Shown here: in pieces, positions 1 through 8,900 of the stretch
How positions within the stretch are numbered: the first letter of the stretch is position 1
How the letters are laid out: every line of letters begins with the position of its first letter
Assembly (NCBI GenBank): GCA_023634235.1
Contig: JAMKCF010000020.1
Location: forward strand, 5,084,001-5,148,000
Direction: 5' to 3'
Source of the DNA: Pisaster brevispinus
Lineage: Eukaryota > Echinodermata > Asteroidea > Forcipulatida > Asteriidae
DNA length: 64,000 bases
Made by a program: the position numbers and the translations under genes
Notes under the pieces: generated by a model
What the model saw: the letters and a program-made list of their open reading frames with translations, nothing else
Told to the model about the DNA's origin: nothing
The model's database searches: none

Positions 1-924
1 CGACTTTCAAGCGGTCAATGCTGACAGTGTCTCTGCGTCCATTGATATCAATTACAAAGTTTTTCTCTGCGCGACTAATCACTCTGTAGAAGACATGGGT
101 ACAAGAATGGAGCTCTTTGTCGACATGAACAGAACGACTTTGTTGCATGCGTGTTTGGGTAGGTCGCATACGTTGCATAGAAGCCTTGAGTCTATGCACA
201 TAGTTCTGGGGATCCAATGGGGATGTCACTGATTCGGGATTGAAAAATTCACCGGGCAGGCGCAGAGTTGTGCCGAATACAAGTTCTGCTGTACTATGAC
301 CCAAATCTGTGTTGAGGGTTGTACGATTGCCGAGCATTACTAGAGGCAAATTCTCTGTCCATTTGGTGGGATCACTGTGTGCCTTTAGGGATGCTTTGAG
401 TTGATGGTGAAATCGCTCAACTAGTCCATTTGCTGCTGGGTGATAAGCCGTTGTGTGGATGTGTTTACTACCCAGTAATGTAGACAGGGCACCAAACAGT
501 GAGGATTCAAATTGCCGACCACGATCTGTAGTTATCGTCATTGGAGTGCCAAACATTGCAATCCACCGGCTGAAGAAAGCCTTAGCAACAGTTTCAGCGG
601 TGATGTCGGAAATCGGTATCACTTCGGGCCAACGAGTGAAAAGATCTACACAAGTGAGTAAATACTGACAACCGCCCGAAGGAGGTAATGGTCCAACTAA
701 GTCCAGGTGTACATGGCTGAACCGTGCATCGGGTGTGGTGAATGTGCCGAGGGGTGTGACCTTATGGCGCTGAACTTTTACACGTTGACATGAGAGGCAA
801 GAACGAGTCCACTGACAAATGTCACGATTAATGCTGGGCAACACAAAGCGATGAGTGAGAAGGAGTTGAGTTGCTCGAATTCCTGGGTGCGAGAGCGAAT
901 GGAGCGAGTCAAAAACAGTGCGTC
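1..924 (-). CDS. pol: Integrase of the gypsy element, frame open to the left edge
   Basis: A single open frame runs from an in-frame stop near 926 to base 1. It contains an HHCC zinc-binding module (HSLSHPG, LTHRF, then [10 protein letters not shown] at about 790-900) and the catalytic triad: D in HLDLVGP near 690, D in TTDRGRQF near 515, and E in LVERFH near 405. Counting residues gives exactly 35 between the second D and the E, the D,D35E spacing. The frame has no stop through the C-terminal domain as far as the window allows, in contrast to the broken gag, protease and RT. Confidence 0.8.
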
Positions 925-1680
925 AGAGTGCGGACGGCACAAATGGTCGTGGGGAGCCGGTTGAAGTGTCAGAGACAATAGTGGAATTTCCTGTGAAAAG
1001 CGAAATATCTTCAAGTTTTATTGAGGTGGAGGATGCGCGTAATTTATTCAACTCCTCGTCATCTTGTTGCATCCGTGCCATTAGGTCAAAATCAATGGTG
1101 GCAGGTAGGGTGGCTGTATTAAGTAAAACACGTGACAACGCGTCTGCTACTGAATTGACGGCACCTTTGACATGATGAATGTCTGTTGTGAACTGCGAAA
1201 TGAAGTCCAAATGGCGGATCTCGCGTGGAGAGTAGCGATCGGGTGATGCTTTGAAGGCGCAGGTGAGTGGTTTATGTTCGGTGAGATTGTGAAACTGCCG
1301 ACCCTCAAGCGATTGCCGGAAATGTCAGATGGCTAGATAGATCGCTAAAAGTTCTCTACCAAAGGCACTCGTAGCGTGTCTCAGCGGGTTTGAGCTTGCG
1401 AGAGAAGAATGCGATGGGTTGCCAGGTGTCGTCAACATGCTGCTGCAGAACTGCTCCGACTGCAACATCGAATGCATCTTTTATAACAGATAGTGAAGCG
1501 TGCGACTTGGAATAGGCCAACAATGTGGCAGCAGCGAGAGCTAGTTTAACAGTTTCGAAGGCACGTGAGGCATTATTATTCCAAGTTATGTCACTGGATT
1601 TCAGACCACCGCGTGTGAGTTCTGTGAGTGGTTGGAGGATGGTAGCAGCTTAAGGAATGAAACGACGGTAAAAGTTCACT
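925..1680 (-). pseudogene. pol: RNase H and connection region of pol, with stops
   Basis: After the RT, the tether and RNase H segments can be followed with in-frame stops (for example near 1650). The RNase H end is recognised from HHVKGAVNSVADALSR around 1160, a pattern that closes the RNase H domain in gypsy pol. A frameshift near 900-930 separates it from the integrase frame. Confidence 0.65.
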
Positions 1681-2318
1681 TAACCAAGAAATTCCTTCAG
1701 CTGACGTTGTGAGGTTGGTTTCGGAAAGTCAGTGACTGCTTTGACTTTGTCTGAGAGTGGGCTGACGCCATGGGAGTCAATATGATGGCCAAGGAAATCC
1801 AGTGCCTCAACTCTGAATTGGCATTTGGCTGGATTGATGATGAGGCCATAATCGGATAAGAGTGTGAAAAGTTGGCGTAAATGTCGTTCGTGTTCTTCAG
1901 CATGTGCGCTGGCAATGAGTAGATCGTCAACATAAACATTGCAGAAATCCAAACCGCGTGTGACCTGATCAATGAAGCGCTGAAAGCTTTGTGCAGCGTT
2001 ACAGAAGGCCAAAGGGCATTCTGACGAACTCAAAAAGGCCAAATGGAGTGATGACCGCGGTCTTGGGAATGTCTGACGGTTCTACTGGTATTTGGTGGTA
2101 GGCACGCACAAGATCAATCTTGGAGAAAATCTTGGCACCATCAAGTGAGGCTGTGAAGTCGTGCATGTGGGGATTGGGTATCGATCTGGAACGGTGCGAT
2201 CGTTGAGTGCCCTGTAGTCCCCACAGGGACGCCAATCCCCGGGGGTCTTTTTAGGAACAATGTGAAGCGGGGATGCCCAATTGCTTTTGGAGGGGCAGAC
2301 TATCCCGGGTTGCAACAT
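1680..2318 (-). pseudogene. pol: Reverse transcriptase domain, frameshifted
   Basis: The finger region ([25 protein letters not shown]) begins at 2318 in one frame, [12 protein letters not shown] continues in a second, and the catalytic YVDD box at 1923-1934 (VYVDDLLIAS) lies in a third. Two frameshifts are needed to read through. All core RT motifs are recognisable, so decay is moderate rather than ancient. Confidence 0.85.
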
Positions 2319-2450
2319 ATGTTCAAATTCGCAATTGGTGATGTTGAGTCTGTGCGGTGCGAGGCGACAAGCACGGGCAGAAGCAGGGGGTAACTTAGTG
2401 TCGATGTGGTGCGTGACGTCATGTTTAACAGCTTTGTCCTCATTATTAAT

Positions 2451-2698
2451 TTGGTATTTACCCTACACCGATGTGTGTTAGCACTGTATACTTCCCGAGT
2501 TCTGTGAAGAAAATCACAGGCATATTACTCGGGTGGGATTCGAACCCACGACCTTTGCAATTCTAGAGCAGTGTCTAACCAACTAGACCACCGAGATTGC
2601 CCGGTAGCTAGAGGCAGTTCGAATCCTATATTTTAGCAGCGGGTACCACAACGATTTAATAGATGTTGATTTTTGCTTCGGGGATAAACAATATTAAT
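2451..2698 (-). repeat. tRNA-derived SINE (family S1), first unit of a dimer
   Basis: On the minus strand the unit has an A box (TGGTCTAGTTGG) and B box (GGTTCGAATCCC), then a non-tRNA tail ending in the CACATCGGTGTAGGGTAAA motif. It interrupts the gypsy pol region. Flanked by ATTAAT at 2445-2450 and 2693-2698. Confidence 0.75.
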
Positions 2699-2954
2699 TT
2701 GGTTTTTACCCTACACCGATGTGTGTTAGGACTGTATACTCAATACTTTCCCGAGTTCTGTGAAAAAAATCACAGGCATATTACTAGGGTGGGATTTGAA
2801 CCCACGACCTTTGCAATTCTAGAGCAGTGTCTTACTAACTAGACCACCGAGATTGCCCGGTAGCTAGAGGCAGTTCGAATCCTATATTTTAGCAGCGGGT
2901 ACCACAACGATTTAATAGATGTTGATTTTTGCATCGGGGATAAACAATATTAAT
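2699..2954 (-). repeat. tRNA-derived SINE (family S1), second unit of a dimer
   Basis: This unit is nearly identical to the one at 2451-2698, in the same orientation and 256 bp long. It ends with a third ATTAAT at 2949-2954. The three ATTAAT copies suggest tandem duplication of one insertion, or a second insertion into the same target. Confidence 0.75.
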
Positions 2955-3420
2955 AAGAATGTTATATAATTATTATAAGAAGGTTGTGTGATGGTCGGAA
3001 ATTCAGCCAGTAATGGATGATACGGTGAGCATGAGTCAATTTGAGCGAACATGAGACTTACGGACTGTGCCTTGGATGCAATTCCGTTGACCACAACATT
3101 TGTCGTTGCATCAAGGAGTTGGCAATGTCGCATGTCAACCATCAGGTTGAAATGTCTAAGGAAATCAGCGCCTAGGATGGGCTGCTGAACATCTGCGATA
3201 CTAAAGATCCATTGACATGTGCGTCGCAAGCCTACGTCCAATGTAAGAGATCGCTCACCAAAAGTTTCAATGGTCGACTTGTTGGCTGCTTACAATTGAA
3301 AACCATGTCAGGGCGGGAGCGATCCGAAGAAGTGGGTGGAACAACACTAACTTCAGCTCCAGTGTCGATGAGGAAACAGCGCTTGGTGAGACGGTCAGTG
3401 ACGTAGAAAAGGCGACTGAG
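2912..3420 (-). pseudogene. Aspartic protease (retropepsin) remnant
   Basis: The catalytic DTGA motif is at 3355-3366, inside FLIDTGAEVSVVPP. The downstream ILGADF motif of retropepsins is near 3178 but in a different frame, so there is at least one frameshift between about 3300 and 3241. The frame then runs into the SINE dimer at 2954. In an intact element this enzyme would cleave the Gag-Pol polyprotein. Confidence 0.7.
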
Positions 3421-3505
3421 TGTGGGGCCAGCGGAACCTGTCGCCGCTAGTTGCTGGCGTTGTCGTTTCCCGAATACGAGCATGGCTTTTGACAATTGCA
3501 TGATA

Positions 3506-3948
3506 CTAGCACATATCCGCTGTGTCGTCGTTGCGAGGGTCAGGGATACGAGAACGGGAACGATGTGGGCGGTGCCTGGATCGAGAGCATGAGGGATGTG
3601 TTGTGACATTTTGAAGTTGTAAAGTCAATCTGCTTACCTCACTGCGTAGAAGATCCAGTTCTGCATGAACATCCAAAGGCACTGATGAAACGGTGGGTGA
3701 AACTGCTGGCATAGCTGGGGGTGCAGGTGTCACTAAACTGACATTAGGGTGTGCCACATTCACTTTATCAGCAAGCTCAGCCAATTTGTCAATGGGCAGT
3801 AGTGATCGTAGTCGTATTTGGTCCTCTCTGCAGTTATTCCCCTAGTGCCAAATTGGGCGTCCACTTGAGCAAACCACGCGCAAGGGTCTGCAGGCCAGTA
3901 TGGAGGCAATTGCAAGCTGATTGGAGCCACTGTTTTGTTTTCCATTTG
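3506..3948 (-). pseudogene. gag: gag remnant of the gypsy element
   Basis: The frame starts with MENKTV near 3943 and carries the motif [18 protein letters not shown], typical of the N-terminal part of gypsy gag. It then breaks near 3800. A second frame picks up at LAELADKVN, which in related elements lies over 100 residues further on, so the middle of gag appears deleted. The zinc-knuckle region is out of frame. Nucleocapsid/capsid function is therefore lost. Confidence 0.65.
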
Positions 3949-3956
3949 AGTTGTCT

Positions 3957-3965
3957 GGGTCACCA
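3957..3965 (-). promoter_or_regulatory. Primer-binding site of the gypsy element
   Basis: TGGTGACCC on the minus strand lies immediately inside the LTR and before the gag start. TGG-initial sites in this position are complementary to a tRNA 3' end and prime minus-strand cDNA synthesis in gypsy elements. Confidence 0.55.
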
Positions 3966-3966
3966 A

Positions 3967-4326
3967 TTATAGGAGAAAATATTTGCTGTTCCTATATAAT
4001 CCTATATCACAAAACAAGGATTGAAAAGACAACTTCTTGGATATGATTTGCTACAACTGGTTTACTTGAACAACTAGCTGGTGGTGTGTGTGAACTAAAC
4101 TGAGTGTGCACACACTACACACAAGCATGGCAAGTTCACTAAAGTATGTGCACTGCATGCTGTATGTACTTGTGAAAGTGGGTGACCTAAATAATGTATA
4201 ACTTTGTTTAATATAATATGCAAAGTGGGGCCTTGACCTATTTACATTTTGAAGTGAGCAGTAGAGATGAGAGGGGGCGCTATAACAATTAAACAAATAA
4301 AATGCAACAAATAACAGTTCACCACA
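3967..4326 (-). repeat. Upstream LTR of the gypsy element
   Basis: On the minus strand this stretch starts TGTGGTGAACTG and ends just before the primer-binding site. Its outer end (4326) is supported by resumption of paralog homology. The inner boundary is uncertain by several bases because no clear terminal CA is visible. The flanking bases 4327-4331 (aatta) are the candidate target-site duplication and should recur beyond the far LTR outside the window. Confidence 0.6.
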
Positions 4327-4944
4327 AATTAAAATGAACTTTTGCTGGAAATGGCCAGGAAAACCTATATTAAGCCCATTTAGAAAGATTTTGTCTTGCA
4401 TTGATTTCCTGAGCAGGAGGCAGAGTACAGGATATTGGCATATTAAAAGACAAATTAACAATGGGGTCATTGATTGGCAAATACTTCCAAAATTAATGAC
4501 CATAAAAACTTCTTGGTGAGAAAAATCACTGCTGTTGATAGTAAAAACTATTTTGAGAAAGGATTCCCTTTGAAGTAATATGGTTTGGATAATTTATTTC
4601 GCAAAACATTTGATTCTAAGAAGCAATTTCACGCACGAATTGTTTCTCAGATGTCTGAGGGTTGATTGGTTCGCCTGCTGTCACCTCACAAAATGTTGAT
4701 GATTCCATGCTCTTTAAATGAAAACACAAAGACAGTTTTTGCTGTTTTCTCATTAAGTAGACTGTTCAGCTGAAACTTTCACAGGGTGACTTTTATTATA
4801 TCTCTAATGATAGTTTTGCCTTTAAGTAAATATATATATAAATATATTTTACCAATCTATGACTTAAGTCCCATGCAAAGCCGTAAACTACTAATTATCA
4901 AACTAGCTACGAAACTTTGGTTGGAACATCATTGTTTGGAAATG

Positions 4945-5141
4945 TGGCGTGTCGTGGCTGGGCGGTTAAGAGCACTGGACTCAATTGCTCTGGTGTTTCT
5001 GATCAGCAGAGTTGCATGCGTTCAAAATCCAGACTTGACACCTGTATCCTTGAGCAAGATACTTTACCGTAATATTGCTTTGTCCTTTGGATCGACTGGT
5101 AAGCAGTAGGTCCCGTGTGCTGGGATTGGTAGTGCACATAC
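4945..5141 (+). repeat. tRNA-derived SINE (family S3) head, followed by a minisatellite
   Basis: A tRNA-Leu/Ser-like start (gtcgtggctgggcggttaagagc) is followed by a degenerate B box and the family body (ttgagcaagatactttaccg, gtaggtcccgtgtgctgggat). The same body occurs without expansion at 63361-63487 and 63492-63890. Here it runs directly into 21 copies of a 23-bp unit. Confidence 0.65.
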
Positions 5142-5620
5142 AAGAACCCGGAACACTTATCGTCAAGAACCCGGAACACTTATCGTCAAGAACCCGGAAC
5201 ACTTATCGTCAAGAACCCGGAACACTTATCGTCAAGAACTCAGGACACTTATCGTCAAGAACCTGCAACACTTATCGTCAAGAACCCGGAACACTTATCG
5301 TCAAGAACCTGGAACACTTAATCATCAAGAACCCAGAACACTTATCGTCAAGAACCCGGAACACTTATCTTCAAGTCCAGAACACTTATCGTCAAGAACC
5401 CGGAACACTTATCGTCAAGAATCTGGAACACTTATTGTCAAGAACCCGGAACACTTAATGCAAGAACCCAGAACACTTATCGTCAAGAACCAGGAACACT
5501 TATCATTAAGAACCTGAAACACATATCATCAAGAACCCAGAACACTTATCGTCAAGAACCTGGAACACTTATCGTCAAGAACCTGGAACACTTATCATCA
5601 AGAACCCAGAACACTTATCG
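5142..5620 (+). repeat. 23-bp minisatellite, about 21 units (copy A)
   Basis: The repeat unit is about AAGAACCCGGAACACTTAT plus CGTC, with variants (cagaac, catc). It starts and ends inside a family S3 SINE: left flank gtgcacatac, right flank catagaagag. The homologous array in gene B is ten times longer. Confidence 0.9.
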
Positions 5621-5885
5621 CATAGAAGAGTAGAGGTTAACCCTGGTGTTTCCTGTTCACATAGCAAGCACGACCCTTGTTTACAGATTTCCTCAGGCTT
5701 TCGAGCTACAGTAATTAAGATCACTTATGAGGCATGCATGCTTGTTTCATTACCTGAAATATATAACAATAATAACAATACTGCCTGTTATGAACACAAA
5801 CAGGCATATTTGTGTCCAGTGTTGGCAGGAAAACACCAATAACATGGGATCGAGTAACTTCTAGCATACATAATGGAAGACTTAC

Positions 5886-5958
5886 CACCAGGGGGGTAGA
5901 ACACACCCTGCGGGGGTGCTCCAACGACAATCTGTTGTGGGTTGGAATGGTAAGTCAC
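5886..5958 (-). CDS. Gene A exon 6 (Pro-rich cytoplasmic segment)
   Basis: Encodes VTYHSNPQQIVVGAPPQG followed by VFYPPG, 24 codons plus one base. Acceptor is CCTTACAG, donor is GTAAGT. Phase 1 at the 3' end matches the CT start of exon 7 in genes B and C. It differs from the gene B exon by one residue (V to S). Confidence 0.82.
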
Positions 5959-8900
5959 CTGTAAGGAAAGAACAAACATTTCATCTGTACAAGAACAGAA
6001 CTACGTATTATGTCAAGAACACCAACAGTGTCTTGAGTTTGTTTTTGTTTCACCCATTCACAATGTTATTGAGGACTGTACATGGGTCGACAGTCCATTA
6101 GGCCTAGGCGACTAGTGAAATTCACTACCCGACCAGTCGCGCTTCAATTAGTCGAGACTTCAATACTAGTCGTGACTATTTCCAAATAAAGACTGTGGAT
6201 CACCGCAGGCACAAGATGGTAAAATTTAGGCTGAAATAAGAAGTATGCATTGCAATGGACATCATTGCAGTGAGCATGACTCTTTTGATGCAACATTATA
6301 TCAGAGCAGACATCGACATCATAGGCCTGGGTGACTATAGTGAAAGTCACTACCCGACTTCAGTCACGCTCCAGTTGTGACTTTGACACTAGTCGGGAGT
6401 ATTTTGTCAGTGGTCGTGGGGCAAGGTGGTTAACCGGGTAGTTGAAAAGTGGCAGTCGCGACTGGACAAAGCAATCAATAGTTGTGACTTCGACACTTGG
6501 TCATCACACAAGTTGCCCAAGCCTAATATCAACTTAACAATATAAATAAATACAATCTTCTTCAGTCTTTAATAAGTCCTACAAATGTTGTCACAAATTA
6601 CTACTAAATAACCATGGTTCAGTCAAGTAGCCCAACAGTGCCATACCAATTAATTGGCTATTCTTATCAGGTTGTGATTAGAGCTGATGGATATGTATCT
6701 CTTCAGGTGCCCAGACTTGAAACTGCAGTTTGCCAACCAGACTGAGCCCATGCTTGACTCAGGTTGCTGGCTATTGAGAAAAAACATGTAATAATGCCCA
6801 ATTTAAACACTTAACACAAGAAAAAATGACAAGCTGTTGGGACTGATCATAGCTGGCCTGTGGCTGTACATTCAATTAATGACCTCTAACTCAGATACTG
6901 TACAGGAAAGAGCACTGGCCTTCATACTACAAAGTATGCCGTCATTCACATTGTGCAGTAACGCATGCAGTAACTGGGTTAGAGTAAAAGATTATAGAGT
7001 GCCAAATGCGCAAGATGGGGAACTCAGGCTGAATTGTGATATGTGCATTGGACACCATTTCAGTTAGTAACTCGTTTGATGCAAAGATCAAGGCCCAATT
7101 TCATAAAGCCTGTAAGCACAAAAACTTGCTAAGCAAAGAAAATTAGTGCTTAGCAAAAACAGGTTACCAGCCAACACTCCATAAAGTTTACATTGTTGTT
7201 ACTGGTACCCCACTCATTTCTTGCTAAGTAAAGAAAATTACTAAGCAGAATTTTCCGCTTAAAAGCTTTATGAAATTGGGCCCAGTGCAGACAATGACCA
7301 ATGCTATCAATGATATAGCCTTACGTATCCCTCTCACCATTGCGGAACATGCTGCTAAAACATGTAGGATTCAAACTGCCTCTAGCCACCTCGGTGGTAA
7401 TAAAACACCTGCTCTAGCAATGAAAAGGTCATGGGTTTGAATCCCACCCAAGTGATTTACCTGTGACTTTTTTTCACAGAACTTGGGAAAGTACCGAGTA
7501 TAATACAGTGCTTTAAATACACATCGGTGAAAAACAACCAAATCATAAAAACAGATCACTTGCTGAAATGGCGACCATGCATATTTCACGTTCTAACAAT
7601 AGAGCTCGAGCCAGTTCCCCATCTTCCCCCTTCAGCACTCTATAATCTTTGGTTATGAGGTCATAATTCCATGTGCTACAAATAGGCCTGCTGTAATCAC
7701 AAAAGCTGTGCTCGCATTGGATTATTTTGTTACCGAGACCGTTGTTAACATTCCAATAGGTGAAACTTACTAGCGTCCGCACTTGGATAAGGACGTGGGT
7801 AAAATACCGGTGAAACTAACCGACTAGCTTAAGACAAACACAAGAGGGCGCAATCGCAGTGACTTTGACTGGGGTGCATAACATTGAGAATGCAATGACT
7901 GCACCGAGCTTCGATGTATTATGTAAACATGTGTGTGTAAATCCGGGGGACCGGATATGGCTTTTTGCTGGGACGGCTTTTACCCAGATCGCGTTCCCAC
8001 TGGACTTTTCAGCTCGGTTAAACTGATCTGGTCAATTTAACCGGGCAGAAGTGGGCCGGTTAAACTATACCCATTGGGGTCAGGTAAGTTACCTGGGAGG
8101 GAAACCTCCTGGGCTGTCCGCATTGGACATAAAATGATCAAGTTACCCATTTGCTTGTTTAGTTTACCCAAAATAAGTCCAATGTGAACACGGCTAAAGA
8201 CAGTTCCCTTTTGAAATGTGTAAAGCATTCCTACCATAGTCTGAGGAGAAGAATTGTAGTAGAGACCACAACAAGTAAAACTGGCCCCGACGATAGAGAT
8301 GATGAACTCTGCCAGGCCGATCAACAGGATGCATACATCAACACCAACACGTGCACCCTGAAATGACACAACCATCATATTATTTCAAAACATCAGATAA
8401 AAAAAGGTTCTTAATTATTCCAGTGATTTACAACTTTGGGAGGCTAACCGACAGACATATTGCTCAGACCGGTTGCTGACCCCTTTATTCATTCGTCTTT
8501 CTTCTCAGAAATAATTAATTGTTTACATGATTGATACAATAAGATATTCGGAAGAACAAGACAATCTCCGAATGTAACGATGTATGTATAAAAACAACAA
8601 AACGTTTCACACACGCACAGTCCATGTGCACACAGCACACAGAAAAATACAAACAGCAACGGATGTCCCACCAAAGCACAAGCAAGAAGCGCGCCATTTG
8701 TAGCGAAACAGGAAATGACCATAACGAATTGCGGTATCTGATCCACCTTTGCGTTTACACTTGTATTTGGAATCCACATTGCCGGATCAGACCCGGGTCT
8801 GATCCACCTTTCTGGATCTAGTGTAAACGGGGTCAAATTTCAGGTCAGCAGACTGGTCAGTGCACTGTGGATTAGACCAATGTTTACCTTTGGAGTAGAG

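Larger units (their letters stand above)
1..4326 (-). mobile_element. Ty3/gypsy LTR retrotransposon, degenerate, left end outside window
   Basis: Read on the minus strand the order is LTR, primer-binding site, gag remnant, protease, reverse transcriptase, RNase H, integrase, which is the Ty3/gypsy order. The upstream LTR begins with TGTGGT at 4326. Directly to the right, homology to the paralogous intron of gene B resumes (about 4331 matches 27476), so this is the insertion edge. The downstream LTR lies left of base 1. The gag is shortened, protease and RT are frameshifted, and a SINE dimer sits in pol, so the element as a whole cannot be active. It lies in intron 6 of gene A in the same orientation as the gene. 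Confidence 0.88.
4327..5885 (-). other. Visible part of intron 6 of gene A
   Basis: Contents: sequence matching gene B intron 6 (27475-28730), a dispersed-repeat fragment around 4510-4690, the S3 SINE head at 4945-5141, the small 23-bp minisatellite at 5142-5620, and the SINE 3' flank to about 5760. No coding exon was found. Confidence 0.6.
5959..8234 (-). other. Intron 5 of gene A
   Basis: Holds two rearranged copies of a repeat around 6095-6180 and 6325-6510 (gactagtgaaattcactacc motif), the 191-bp MITE at 7092-7282, an S1 SINE at 7340-7555 and otherwise unique sequence aligning to 33816-36018. No exon seen. Confidence 0.55.

Noticed and set aside
2520..2600. Possible tRNA genes (also 18480, 24790, 28555, 50760, 56600, 60510, 62650, 63495)
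   Set aside because: A and B boxes are present but acceptor stems do not close and each is followed by a family-specific non-tRNA body; these are SINE heads.
6837..7067. 76-80 codon frame kept in both copies (6837 and 34690)
   Set aside because: Conserved only as far as the surrounding intron is; no initiation context, family pattern or splice partners on the plus strand.
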